From Acorus gramineus (Eukaryota > Streptophyta > Magnoliopsida > Acorales > Acoraceae): a DNA stretch of 64,000 nucleotides. Below the pieces are notes generated by a model. The model worked only from the letters and a program-made list of their open reading frames with translations, ran no database searches and was not told the origin of the DNA. Location of the stretch: assembly GCA_030737835.1 (NCBI GenBank), contig CM060857.1, positions 2,566,716-2,630,715 of the forward strand, given 5' to 3'. Below, piece after piece: positions 34,101 to 46,470 of this stretch (positions are counted from its first letter, which is position 1; each line of letters starts with the position of its first letter). The position numbers and the translations under genes are program-made.

Positions 34101-36696
34101 ACAAACAACTGATTACGGATCATCTGAATAGGATAATAGATATTAATATATGAGATACAACTGAATGACTACAAATACATATGCGCATAAGTGGCAGCAA
34201 AAGCCAACGCATGACTCATTAAGCCCAATGTTTGCAGATCATTTTCCTAACCTTAAGTAAGGTGGATAGTCTCAGGTGTGAAGCTTACATAAGAAGAGGT
34301 AATGCCTAATTTAGGCAGGGTGAAGTAGTGAGATAAAAAAATGTAAGCATGTTCACATATGTTTAAATCCATAAAATCCTTCCATGTTGTTTGTAAGGCA
34401 TATTTATCAAAGCAAAGGCTAACCATAGACTGTGTTTGGATTATGAATTTCCTGCTTATATATGGCGATGATTGTTAATGGAGCATTACAATACAAAAAT
34501 TTACAGTTTTACACACACCTATGACTATCTCTTTAGGTGTTACACTTGTAAGATGAGATTTTTACCACAAATTCAATACCAAAACATTCCATTTTTTTGT
34601 CTGTATCATATCATGTGACACTTTCAAGTTAATCATGTATCTGATAGATGGATGCCTTTGTGTGTGTGTGTGTGTGTGTAGTGAAGCAGCATCACTGGCA
34701 TGCCCATATTAAAAATCTGTAAGGACACCTACATCAAAAGATGTTTAATATTTCTAAAAGCATCCCACATTGGACTCACAATATAGCTACATCTCATATA
34801 CCTTCCCTAATCTCTACATGTTGATCCCATACATTTCTAACAAATAATCCCATGGACACACTGTCTTCATGAAGGCATGGCCATTTTATAATTTCATATC
34901 TCACATCGGCATGCATGCACATCTCCAAGGTACACCGAGGACATTTGGAATAACTTTTCAATGAAAAAGAAATATATGCCAACAATACCATTGAAGTCTC
35001 AGCCAATTAACTTCGATTCCATTTCAAACATGTGAAAGTTCACCTTTTTGTTGCTGTCCATTTTCATGTTCTCAATTCCTACCACACTTTGTGAAGTTTT
35101 GGCCAGACCCATTCTCACATGTGATTCCTTAATAGTTGTCACATCCCCTGAGCCCGTCCTTTTTATATGGTAAGAGGACTTGTATACTTCATCTTGGGGA
35201 CAACGCCTGCATCAGAGAAACAACTGAGAGTGGATAACATGTGCAGAAATTTGCATCTGACTAGGTATATGAACTACTAAACAGAATGAATAATCAGCAT
35301 GGTGTGGGGTATTAAAAAATCTGAAATAACCTCATGTTTAAATGCAAATTGCATAAAATCAGGGAGCATATTTTACGAAGACTACATTCGCAAAATATGG
35401 CTGCTTGAAAGCACATTATGTGATACCATCATTTTCATTTTCACAAACCTTTCCGAATGGGTCCCAGCAGGTGTCAATGGTTTGGTTTCCCTTTCTGGTT
35501 CTGCATTAGACATCAAACGCTTAGAAGATCGATCAATGGTTTCCACACTGTCGCCTGTGCCACCACCAACAATACCTTCAGCAGGATGCAAAACACCCTG
35601 TGATTTTTATAATAAAAAAAATCATAAGATAATATCCCAACAATTGAATGGCAACAATGGTTCAGCATGGAAAAGGACGAGTACTGTGACCAACCTTGGC
35701 AACCACTTGAACAAGGTCTCCTGAGAGTACAACAAGGGTCTCCACAAGAGTTTCTTTGTCAAGGTTTGCACTACATTTTCCCTTCTGAATCATCCGTGCC
35801 TTCTTTAGTACAATACCTACATGATGCAGCACAAGAAAAGTCAAGACAACTCAATCAACCCCAAATATAATTAAACAAACAAATTCCAACTATAGAAGAT
35901 CTCAAGCACCGGAATTTCTTCATAAAAATTCCAATTTTAAGCAATAAGCTTCAATAAGCTTTCAACAAAGGTACACAGATCAATCAAACTAAGAGCAAAA
36001 AATCCAGTGTAGAACCGAACCCAATTGACTGATCTAAGTTCTACTCCAACCATTGTTGACAATAAAATAAAAAGAGCCATCTTTTCAAACTTTTCCAATA
36101 CATTCGATAACCAATCCCAGTGACACCTACATAACTACAAATTGCAGAGCATCAATACCGAACTGAACCCAATTGACTGATCTAGAGTTCTAGACCAACC
36201 ATTGTCGACAATAAAATAAAAAAGAACCACCTTTTCAAACTTTTACGACACATTTGATAACCAATCCCAGTTACACCTACATAACTACAAATTGCAAAGC
36301 ATCAATACCCAATACCCACTGTACAATTTTCATCAAATCACAGCAAAACAAGCTCGATCCGCCAAAAAAATACCCAAATCACAATGAATCTCCCCCCCCC
36401 CCCCCACAAAATAAAAAAACACAACTTCTGCAACCCAAACCACAAACCCATCAACACCCAACATCCAATTCTAATCAAATCACATCAAAACAAGCTCGAT
36501 CCGTCAAAAAATCCAAAACCCAGTTATAAATCAAAACCAAAACCAAAACCCATATCGAGGGATCGTAAATCTCACCAAAGCCCTTATCGAAACGGGCGGT
36601 GTAGAAGATCCCGGAATAAACGGAGCCGTCCTTGACCTGGACCTCCACGGGGAGTCCCACCAAGCACATCGTCGCGAATAGGAGGGCGTCCCCCAT
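31147..36696 (-). CDS. Ataxin-2-like / CID-type poly(A)-binding-protein interactor
   Basis: Exons: 36576-36696, 35695-35816, 35449-35597, 35044-35206, 33891-34011, 33406-33623, 33055-33300, 32411-32509, 32255-32305, 32067-32154, 31147-31316. They total 1,548 nt, giving 515 residues with phase closed. Residues 1-75 form an Lsm/SM-ATX fold (ALLFATMCLVGLPVEVQVKD, SGIFYTARFDKGFGIVLKKA). A PAM2 motif, KLNPGAKTFSPSF, lies at about 301-313 and should bind the MLLE domain of poly(A)-binding protein. The C-terminal half is Pro/Gln/Ser-rich (YVHPMTHDG, TPHQAHLPK). This layout matches plant CID3/CID4-like proteins, which act in cytoplasmic mRNA control. I saw no LsmAD domain. The start at MGDALLF is chosen; an in-frame ATG 54 nt upstream is possible. 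Exon 5 is uncertain: a longer form starting at 34080 would contain an in-frame TGA. Confidence 0.88.
31630..32012. repeat. Two degenerate MITE arms, same family as 8.18 kb
   Basis: One arm ends at about 31,795 with tccaaaccaggcc, and a second ends at about 32,003 with cccattaggccttaa. Both contain the ggacaact-tcc and atatccccacttt text seen at 8.18-8.68 kb and 38.97-39.16 kb. They lie in the last intron of the ataxin-2-like gene. Boundaries are approximate. Confidence 0.45.
33681..33765 (-). mobile_element. tRNA-derived SINE-like fragment
   Basis: Minus-strand gggttgcaccc..., then gtcccgggttcaattcccac, which contains a good B box (gggttcaattccc). It lies in intron 5 of the ataxin-2-like gene. 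No poly(A) tail or target duplication could be fixed. Confidence 0.5.
34660..34680. repeat. (TG)n microsatellite
   Basis: About ten TG units within intron 4 of the ataxin-2-like gene. Confidence 0.9.
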
Positions 36697-36746
36697 CGTC
36701 GCCGTCGACGGGATCTCCTTCTCCCTCTCTCTTCCTCTCCCCAAAC

Positions 36747-36753
36747 CCACCCG

Positions 36754-36785
<32 letters not shown>
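36747..36785. repeat. (CT)n tract in 5' leader region of the ataxin-2-like gene
   Basis: About 15 CT units just upstream of the minus-strand start codon, probably within the 5'UTR (read there as GA). Plant leaders often carry such tracts. Confidence 0.8.
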
Positions 36786-36786
<1 letters not shown>

Positions 36787-36951
36787 GCTTGTTCTGTTTT
36801 TTTTCGTACCTCTATATTGGGGCCGTCGCTGCTCTGTTTCCGCTGGTTTGTTCTTCAGGTGGGATCAAGTGCTCCGCTTTTTGGAAACACTTACATTTTG
36901 CCTCTCACTTTTAGAAGTTTTTCAAATTTTAAATTTCGTGATGATCTGTAA

Positions 36952-36985
<34 letters not shown>

Positions 36986-37705
36986 TGTTTCTCCATAAAT
37001 CAAATAATGAAAAAAAAATACTTTCTTTTGGACTCACTTATTTATAAATATATGTTTGCAGTTTTTAATTAAGGTATAACATTTTTTTCTGCTTAAAAAC
37101 TGATATGAGGAAATCAGATTTCTATAAAATTATAACATTTTAAAACATACTTTTAAACGTCCCTAATTAACCTCGATTCTTAAAAAACCACTTTAAATAA
37201 GAAAAAATATATTTTATATTTAACATCATAACAAGTTTTTTTTAATTAAGTATACAGTGAGAGGGAAGAGAGAGAAAAAGAGAGGGGGGCTCAGTAGAGG
37301 AGGATGAGGAAGGGCATGCGATAGATGGCGGACAACAAAGAGTGGGCCGAGGGAACGATGGAAGGTGAGAAAAAGTTATACTTGGCTCTTCTCTCCCCCT
37401 CCCTCGCTCGAGTGTTTTGTAACCTAGACCAAATCGAAAGGCTGAACCGATTAATCCATCAAAACTCATACCACATATGTTTTCATTTTTTTTAAAATAG
37501 TAAACATCATCTAATGAGGTATATGCTTTAATAAAAAAAGTATATCGGTCTATTTAGTAAACCCATTATTTTATAAGTGTAAGAAAAAATTTAGCGAGGT
37601 ATATGCTTCACTTAATGTGTGACGAAGTTTATAGGACTGTAATTTGAACAGTAAAACAAAATGTAACGAGCACTCCTTATATTTGCATTTCAAGTTTTTT
37701 TTTTA
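36786..37705. other. Intergenic between divergent ataxin-2-like gene and MED21
   Basis: It contains the upstream region of the minus-strand ataxin-2-like gene. Apart from the AAT repeat and AT-rich runs, I recognise no gene. The open frame at 37,242-37,469 has no similarity that I can see. Confidence 0.4.
36953..36983. repeat. (AAT)n microsatellite
   Basis: About ten ATA/AAT units in the intergenic space between the ataxin-2-like gene and MED21. Confidence 0.9.
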
Positions 37706-38243
37706 GGAAAAATCCAAATAACCCCCTATAAACTGATTGAAAACCTCATAACTCCCTGACTTTTCTTTAAATCCATATAACCCCCTGAAAACATCTAGTA
37801 AATCTAAATAACCCCTTAAATGAAATTCCTGTTCACAGGATTTGAATATTTTGTTAATTTCTGTTTGGTTAATCTAGGCTAAAAACACAATTTACTAAAA
37901 AACCCCTTCAATGTATTAAAAATGTAAAAAATTCTATAAAAAGTCAATTTTACCCCTTTGAATAGATTATAAAACTCTATCCGGATAGTTAAATCGTCAT
38001 TTACAAATGATTTTTTACATTTTTAACATATTGTAGGTTTTTTTTTTTTTTTGTATACTGTGCTTTCCATCCAAAATTAACCAAACAGAATATTCACAAA
38101 ATATTCATCATCTATCAACATATATTTTATTCAGGGGGTTATTTGGACTTACTAGATGTTTTCATGGCGTTATTTAGATTTCAAGAAAAGTCAGGGGGTT
38201 AAATGGATTTTTGTTAGTTTACAGGGGTTGTATGGATTTTTCC
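37706..38243. repeat. 'Aataacccc' foldback MITE, copy 2
   Basis: The clearest copy of the family. Left arm ggaaaaatccaaataacccc and right arm, reverse-complemented, gggaaaaatccatacaaccc pair over roughly 170 bp, with the repeated block tccatataaccccctgaaaa-catctagtaaat mirrored by actagatgttttcatgg. It sits about 100-150 bp upstream of the likely MED21 transcript start, so it may form part of that promoter. Confidence 0.75.
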
Positions 38244-38339
38244 CTTTTTTAAAAAACAAAATGTCAGCCCATCTTGAGTCCAGCCCATCGTTAATCGGGC
38301 CGGGTCGGGCTTCCTTTATGTTCCCCGACTTTGCATTTC

Positions 38340-40610
38340 AAATTTTTTTTCTAAGCTTCTTAGGTTTTCTCTGTAATTCTCTCTGTTTTAGGTTTTCAAT
38401 CGGATCCGATCGCATTCAAGGTTCGTAAAGTCTATCCGGTACTTTTTTTTTTAGGGTTTCGTTGATTGATGAATCGTTTGATCTTGTTTTGGAATTTCAG
38501 TTTCCAATTATTGAATCAGTCAGTGAAATCGATTAGAACGACCTAAAAATGACGAGATTTGGTGGATTTGAGTAGAAATGATGAAATTGTAGGAATCAAA
38601 GAAGTGAATAATTCATTTTGGGTGGAATTGGTGGAGATGGTTGAACGGAGAAGTGAATGTTATGATTTTTGTACAAATGGGGAACTAAAAATGGGGTTGT
38701 TATGGGGAATTGTTGAATAGGAAGGAAAGTATACTGAAATCAGTTGTTCTATTGAGGATTTTTTCGATGTATACGATTACGATTGAATTGTGAGATGGGC
38801 GATTAATGGTCACTTGTTGATGCCCACAATTTGTATTCTTTATATCAGCAGTTGGCACATGCACTTGTATATAGTTATATGTATGTGTGGGTTTTGCATT
38901 GAAATCCCAATTCTCTTTTGCTAAGGCAAGGGGATACGCGTGGAAAGAACAACTTATTCCATTTGTTACAATAAGTAATCGGGATAAAGTGCGGACAGTT
39001 GTCCCGATTTGAAATGAAATAGTGATTTTATTTGACCTAAAGACCGGAATAACATTTATCCTGATTTTGACAAATGTGAATAAGGCAAAATTGATGGACT
39101 CTGTATCTCTTAAATTAGGACAACTTATCATCAAAATCTTACCCATTGCCAAACTAGGCCAGGCCGTGTGTGGAGTGAAGTGGGTTTGTTAGAAATGGGA
39201 ATGGACTCTGGAGAGAAAGGGTGCAGTTCTTTAGGATCCTTGAGTTGTATTTGCTTGCTTCTTAGTTGGACTTCCCATCACTCTTTCATTGGCTTTTTAT
39301 TTCTTTTACTTCTTCTATCATTTGATCACATCTTCTCCTTGAATGTATAGCTTTTGACATTAGCCAGTTATGGTGGACGTTTGATACCTGTGAAATTCTT
39401 TAGTATTCTTTCAGAGTGGCAGTATGCCCTTTGATGAAATTCCCTTCATGTGCTAACTTGCTGGTAGAACTCAGTGGTGTATTCCTACACAATGCTTACA
39501 TCTTTTTAAAAAATACTGGTGCCTAATCTGACAATCTTCAGATATGAAATTGGAACTATTCCTTCATTTGTGTTTTAAATTTCTTCCATGATGATATGCC
39601 ACATAATTGTGGTTTCATATATATGCATTCTTCTGTGTTAGTGCATAGTGAGACAACATGGAAAACTAACTTTTTCATGTATTTTTTGCACCCTTGTTGT
39701 GAAATATCTGTAATTAATCTAGACAATTGTTAAGATCCTCAGCATCCACAACTCCATCATAGACATTTTTTTTCTGAAAGAAGAACAGACTAGCTACCAG
39801 ATTTCATTAACTCCATCATAAACATGTATATCTATGTGTGGTTTAATGTTACAAAGTTTCCATTTCCAAACCATCCTCATCATTCCAAGATTCCCCATTT
39901 TCATCATCTTTCTAATCTTTATCCACATTTGGAACAACATACAGGACATCCAAGTTTGTTTAATATTGAAAGGAGGGGTGTGGCTAGGTGATGGACAGTT
40001 ATGACTCATGAGTGTAGAAAGTGCATCCACTGCACTGCTGAAAACGAGGCATAGATCTAAATAAAGTAGTTTGGAAGGAAAATATGGTAGGATCAATTAC
40101 TCCTGGTCCGGGCAATAGGCCTAATCCTAAGTAACTTACAACAAATCCACTCCCAAGTACTCACTTGGATCCATCGGTTGAATTATAACCAGCAAACTAC
40201 ATTGTACATGATAGGTGAGAGAACAAAAGGAGAATATGACAGATTTTTATTTTGTTGAACCACAAATATCTACATGTTCACTTGTGTGGATTTGCTCTCT
40301 TTATTGTTCTGTAGGTGTTGAGCTTTAAACCTAAAGGTGTCGTGTAAAAAAAGAAGAAGAAATACATACTCGAATAATTGAATGCATATGTTTTTTATGT
40401 TTTTGTAATATAGTATATGTTTACATAGTGGAGTATATATTGTGTTTTATGGTTTAATTTCATTGCAAATGGGGCTGTAAAACTAACTTGAGTGTGTTAA
40501 CCGCCCTTAATTTGTGTGAGTTCAAGTATTTTGTATGATGGTCTTTGTAATCATTATAAAATTCTTCTTCAAATAGGATATATTCGGGGGTTTGTGAACA
40601 AGTATATGAT
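38340..40610 (+). other. Probable MED21 5'UTR exons and 2.2-kb leader intron
   Basis: A T/C-rich leader ending cgcattcaag is followed by a donor (AAG|gttcgt at 38421). A matching acceptor, tcaaatag, ends at 40576, 34 bp before the MED21 ATG. The intron would be 38421-40576 and carries a degenerate MITE near 38.95-39.16 kb (ending ttgccaaactaggcc). Splice assignment is inference from the sites alone. Confidence 0.5.
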
Positions 40611-41839
40611 ATGGACATAATCTCTCAGTTGCAAGAACAAGTCAATACAATCGCAGCTCTCGCGTTCAACAGTTTTGGAACACTACAGAGAGATGCCCCA
40701 CCTGTCCAGCTTTCTCCAAACTATCCAGAACCAGTTGCCAAGTCCACAGAGGATGTAATTAATGTTGCTGAGCACCCCAAGATCATGAGTGCCGCTCTAG
40801 TTAAGGCTGCAAAACAGGTAGGAATTCTCCTTCTTTGTTTGACACTTGTATATTGGGTATTTCAAATTACTAATCAATAAATGGTTCTTCTTTGGGTGAG
40901 TGTTTTTTTTCCTTCTTATATGTATACAGAATTATATATATATATTTATATATATTGATTGAAGTCTGAATGCCACAAATATCTTTCTAATATCTTTGGA
41001 AAGCTACATTGACATGTGGATTTTAATAAATTGTTGGCTCTGAAAGATTATAAACCAATGCCTATGTATGGTTCCATAATATTGTTTTCTTCTTCGAGGC
41101 CTCCACCGCTCCACGTTATATTTGAATCAACAAAATAAAAGGGCTTTGTGTGATTTATGTCTAGCTACCATGCTGGTCCACCTAAAGACGAGGCTGCAGA
41201 TTGGGAGGTTGTAACCTTCCCTTTGATAGGTTATATTTGGATGGGAGGCCTCTTTTATGCTTAGACTTGCTACAGTAATCATGTGAGGATTGTCTATTTC
41301 TGCAGTTTGATCTCCTCGTTTCAGCATTGCCACTGTCAGAGGGAGGTGAAGAGGCCCAACTAAAACAGATAGCCGAGCTCCAGGTGTGGGTTGGTTGTAA
41401 TTTTTATTGCCTCCTAGATCTGTTATCGTTTATTTTTCATGTGTTAATATTGTTTTATTTCTTATTTGAAAAATCGAATTGCCAATCCTTTTTTTAGGCT
41501 GAAAATGAAGCAGTAGGGCAAGAGCTGCAGAAGCAACTAGAGGCCGCAGGTAGTCCTTTTCTTTCCCGCTCGATCTGTTCAGTCACTTGAACATTAGATG
41601 TTTATACACCTTGACCACTATCCATACGTCGGAGACTTATTTGAACTTAACTTTGATACAAAATGATAAGCCTTACTTAGATTCAATTGAGGGAAATATG
41701 CTTTATAATTATTTCCTTGATTTTGGTTAATTGATGTTGAATGGTTGTGGTGGTGTTATCAGAAGAAGAGCTTAAACGAGTTCGAGAACTATTCAACCAA
41801 GCGGCAGATAACTGTTTGAACTTGAAGAAACCTGACTGA
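40611..41839 (+). CDS. MED21: Mediator complex subunit 21 (MED21)
   Basis: A small subunit of the Mediator middle module that pairs with MED7 through coiled coils and bridges activators to RNA polymerase II in the nucleus. Exons 40611-40817, 41306-41383, 41498-41549 and 41763-41839 total 414 nt: 137 residues plus stop, all in phase and close to the plant norm of about 139. The N-terminus MDIISQLQEQVNTIAALAFN is the conserved MED21 signature, followed by FGTLQRDAPP. From about residue 70 the chain (LLVSALPLSEGGEEAQLKQI, AELQAENEAVGQEL, LKRVRELFNQAADNCL) is a heptad-rich coiled coil. All donors are GT and acceptors AG. The intron 1 read-through frame ends quickly, so the exon 1 boundary is secure. 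Confidence 0.96.
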
Positions 41840-42025
41840 TTCGCGAAGATGGAAGCAGCCTAGGTGGCCAGATCCTTTGTGATCCCATGTGACAGTATTT
41901 TCACAAAGTGAATTGGTTTACTTAATAGAGTATGGACCATCCAGATTTAGAAGAGTATATATTTTATTACCCCCCCCCCCGTTCGGGGTGGAGCATAAAC
42001 CATGGATAGAGGAAAATACATTAGA

Positions 42026-42523
42026 ATAGCCCCTAAACAGTTGTTTGTTTGATAAGAATAAACCTTGATAGCTATGTCTGGATAAGTTAGGATAAAACCT
42101 GATAACTATTATAAGAAAATGATGAAATTGCTTATCAGGGCTTATTATGTCAATGGATAAAAATACCCTTATCTGTCATTTTAAAATTTTTATCTAACCT
42201 AACACTTTCTGCATATATTTAAAAAATTGTCATATCTATCATATCACATATATCTTTCATACTTATTTTCAAACACAAATAATTTATGCAAAGGTATAGT
42301 TGTCATGTAAAAAGTCATAAACTCTATCAATCTCTTATCAACTATTTATCCTTACTTTATCCAAGGTGAATTAAACAACAAAAAGATCAATTTTATGTTT
42401 TCTAATGAGAATAACAGAAAAGACAATCAAACAAAAATTTATCTATTCAGCATGGATTGTTATTTATCTCAATATAGCTATCAAGGGTGAATAACCTTAT
42501 ATCACACTCTAAACCGGGGGGCT
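42026..42523. repeat. MITE-like element related to the 57.1- and 63.3-kb copies
   Basis: Left end tagcccctaaacagttgttt, right end (reverse-complemented) tagccccccggtttagagt. Internal text such as ctggataagttaggataa and ttttctaatgagaataa recurs in the copies at 57.1 and 63.3 kb. No clean target duplication. Non-coding. Confidence 0.5.
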
Positions 42524-42646
42524 AGAGATTTCATATATTAGAGAGAGGTTATAGCAAATGGTGTAGAGATGACTTATTTTTTGCCTAGTGCCTCTCAACT
42601 AATGTAGTTCAGAGATGGTAATCTTATCTTAGTGTTAAAATTAATT

Positions 42647-42669
42647 ATTATTATTATTATTATTATTAC
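42647..42669. repeat. (ATT)n microsatellite
   Basis: About seven to eight ATT units beside the MITE at 42,717. Confidence 0.85.
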
Positions 42670-42716
42670 TTTTTAGTGTTGCACATACTCTAATCAAAAG
42701 GCAGTTTACTTAACAT

Positions 42717-43046
42717 GGAATCCGGATTTAGTCATGATTGGCTTTGGTGAGTCTTGTCAATACCGAACTGCGCAACTCTCTAATTGTACTACAAAGCCTA
42801 TGTATTAAACTACACATTCAATTGTTTGATACATATTTCACTCTCTTATTGAATCTAGTCAATTATTGGATAAAACATGGATTCTTAAGTATTATCAGTA
42901 TTCAATAAGATAGTTAACATGTATTGATGTATTCAATAATTGGTTGTGCAGTTCAATTTATAGATTGTATAGTTCAATTCATAAACTGTGTAATTTAATG
43001 TACTGATAGGATTAATCAAAATCAGTCTTGACTGGACATGGACTCC
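42717..43046. repeat. Foldback MITE, same family as 56,103-56,423
   Basis: About 330 bp. Left ggaatccggatttagtcatg and right, reverse-complemented, ggagtccatgtccagtcaag. Internal stems such as tcttattgaatctagtcaat against attcaataagatag, and the text ggttgtgcagttcaatttat, are shared with the 56.1-kb copy. Flanks share ttaac. More diverged than that copy. Confidence 0.65.
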
Positions 43047-45248
43047 TTAACGTGACTGCAGTAAAAACAGTCCCAATTTATATTACTTGCCTACTTCGCT
43101 GGAAAAAAAAATTGTTTTCATGTAGTGCTTTAAATTTTACTTTACTATAATATTCTTTTCTCTTTGGTTTTTTCTGCCAAAGTACCATTTCCCTTGGCGA
43201 CTTAACGTGGTCAATGAGGGATTTCATGCATTGATAAAACATTAATCATTTATTAATCATATGTGATTATTATTGGGCGTTGATTAAGCTATTATGGGAT
43301 AAATAACTGTGCCGATATAAGTATAGAATAAGTTCTTTTTTGTTGAGTTTTTAGTTACTGTAATAATACAGTTTTTGTTGTTTGTTTGATAATGAACAAA
43401 TTGTTGATAAAAAGTAAATAAGATATGAATAATGATTTATAAAATGTAAAAAATTGATTTGATATGTGAGTCCTTTACTTTAATAGATGTGATGACAGAT
43501 AATTTGACTTGTAAGTCATTTTTACACCAACAGAATAAATTGAGTGAAATAATACAATTGTAAGAGAGGCCTAGAATACCAATACCTATTTATTTTCATT
43601 TTTTCTGACATAGCTACCTCTTATTTTTTGCAAACAAACAATTTTTTGGTTTTATTCTCATCTTTTCCATTCTATTCCTTCCCTGTCCTCCATCCAAATA
43701 GGTGCATAGTATGTTTTGCAGCTTCGTCTTCAACACAAAGGTGGTCCTTTAGTTGTAGTATATAATCCACTAGTATAGTGTATGACAAATTGAAATTTTT
43801 TCATTTTTTGTAAAGAAGAAAAAGGTGTTATATTTTTTATAATAGTATGTATTTTATTAAACGAGTATATACTTTAAGAAAAATCAAAACGGTTGGAAGT
43901 TGTAAACAAGACTTTGATACTAGGCTCTAGTGGATCTTATTGTATACACTTTTTCATTGAAATATATACTATTTTAAAAAGTAAAGTATTAGCATAATTT
44001 TTTCTTTAAAAAAATAAAAAAATAAAAAAAATTGATAGTGCTAGTACAGTGTATGTGATTATTTTTCGCATGTGAGGGAGGTCAAGATGTTCAACAAAAA
44101 CAATAAAGCAAATGGAAACATTAACCATTCATGAATCTTGTGTGATTACTGTCTCCAAGTACTTTATATAAGGCACCCCCAAAAAAATACTTTATACATG
44201 GAAGGCAAATATTTACTATTGACTAATATAAACGTAATACTATATAGATTTTAAAAAGTCAACGAGCCATAAACAAACAACGAAATTTAATTAAATTTAT
44301 AAATATTAGATTAGAAAAAAAAATTAAATAGAAACAAGTATATAAAAATCTGTATAATAAACTTTTAGGAAAAATACAAATAACATAACAAAGTAAATGA
44401 TAAAAATAAATTTCACAATAAAAAATATAAATTGAAAGAATCAAAATGTATAATAGAATATTTCAATAATAAAACCACATGCATGGTACTTGGGAGTATA
44501 AGATTATTCAAACTTCATTATAATTTTATCAATGACCAACAAATATTCAAATATATATATATATATATATATAATAATAATCTCTCTATCCTTCTATCAT
44601 GGGAGGATAAGGAGATGTTTTGATTTTCTTTGAAAACAAGATTAAGAATTAACTTTTCCTCAAAAGTTGAGTTTAAAATTGAATTAGGATGAAACTCTTT
44701 TCACATATTACAAAATAGCTAGATTTTAAACACTTATATGTAAAAATGTATTTGCTTTAAATTAAGCTATAAATTTTTTTTCTGTTTGAAAAAATCAGAC
44801 ACTTATGAACTCATATTCGTCCGAACACACATCCAAGCGTCAAAAAGATTAAATGACTCAAAATTTTATCAAAAATTAGATCCAAACCAACAAAACAATA
44901 ACCACCCACCCATTTGTCATAAATGAACTTGTTTAAAGTTTTCATTACAATTTTTAGAAAAAGATGTGTAATAAAATGCAAAGCTTTAAAAAAAGAATGA
45001 AATGAATGCATAAATTTTGTATGTTTTTCTAATCTATCAAATATTTAAATAAAGTGAAACTACCCCAATTAAAAAGGAAAAGAAATCGGTTGGCGACGAA
45101 AGCGAGTAAATGTAATACTTTATCCTTAACGGAGTAAGAATTAGAATAGTTTATAGTATATACACTTGTTTAACAAAATACAAAGCACATACTCAATTAA
45201 CTTGAATTGATACATTTTTATAATTTTCATAATAGATTTCATACTCAA
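43047..45248. other. Intergenic, AT-rich, no gene recognised
   Basis: Contains a (TA)n tract at 44,549-44,573 and several A/T homopolymers. No similarity to a known protein in any frame that I can see. Confidence 0.4.
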
Positions 45249-45915
45249 CAAGTAAAATCGAACTCTGACGGGGCACAGCGCTGTCAACGAATAGGGCGGG
45301 CTGTAGTGCAGTGCTACGCAATCACTCCGGGGAGTTTGTCAAGGCAGTAGCAGTGCAGGAGCATAGGCTCCTGTTGATAAACTTGCTGGAATGCAAAAGC
45401 AATTATACATAGATTGAAATTCGCGGCAACACAAGGGATTCCCAAGATCCACATGGAGAGTGATTCAACAACAGCCCTTGCCTGAATCCACGACAATGGA
45501 TGCCTCCCATGAAGAGCCTTACTAGCCCACTCGGAGCTATGTTTTCTGCTCCCAATGTTTGCAGAATAGAAAGCTTCACATGTCTTCCATAAAGGCAACC
45601 AATCATGGCGAACCTCTCCAGGCTCCTTAGCCATAGGTGCTTCTCAGGTGTGAGCAGGCAGCACGATCTAGTCACTCAAGATGCAGAAAGTACAGTCTAC
45701 ACTCGCATACAAATGCTTAACCAACCTGCCTAGACTGGAGATCGGAACAACTACATTTCTCTCTTCAGCCTGAGACAGGTTTAACAGGGGTTTTTAGGCT
45801 CCCATACTTTTTGGATGTATTTAGTTACGTTTTGAATTTATGGACATAAGCTAGGCTTCTGTAACCCTATAGAAAGCTAATGAAATCATTCTTTTTTACC
45901 CACCTAAAAAAAAAA
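45249..45915 (+). mobile_element. LINE 3' end: RNase H domain remnant and tail
   Basis: Plus-strand frames give RNHSGEFVKAVAVQEHRLL and then FAATQGIPKIHMESDSTTAL, the ESDS active-site block and upstream strand of the RNase H domain found at the C-terminus of plant L1-like LINEs. Frame changes and stops break it (for example the TGA after TTALA, near 45,483). The 3'UTR follows, with gtaaccctatagaaagctaa and tgaaatcattctttttt, a usual ending for such elements. The opposite-strand open frames are shadows. The 5' part is absent, as expected of a truncated LINE. Confidence 0.7.
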
Positions 45916-46470
45916 ACAAGTAAACACTTTTCATTGGGGGAAAAATCACAGACCCAACAGGTTTAAGTCAGGTTTTAAGAGCTGTAATAAGCATGATTAC
46001 AGACAGATTATTACCATCAGATCCACAACATAAAATGAAAATAAATATCTCTTCCACACTGATCTACAAATATCAGATTTGGAAAAGAAGAAGAAAAAAA
46101 ACCTGCATAACAAATACTTTCACAACCACCGTACTTTCAAACATAAAAGGCACATAGAAATATATAGCATATACTACATAGAAAATATAGAAAAGCACAA
46201 CTCATAATAGTACTTAAAAAGCCAGTAGAAGTTTTTAGGCAGCCATCAAAAGCTTTTTGTCCTAATGAGATAGTTCAAAAGGAAAAGGAAACGAAAAAAG
46301 AAAAGAAAAACCAGAAACTCAAGAGAGAAAGGTGAAAAGGAAATTAGTGCAGTAGAATACATGAATATAAATCCTCACCACCTCTTGTTTACAGGAACAG
46401 ATGAAGAAGAAATCCCTCCACACATCTCAAAATGATTTGAACATTCGCAACTCATTAATCTCTCGACACC

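Noticed and set aside
45314-45675. Minus-strand frames of 106 and 90 codons
   Set aside because: The plus strand carries the LINE RNase H signature (MESDSTTAL), so these are opposite-strand shadows.
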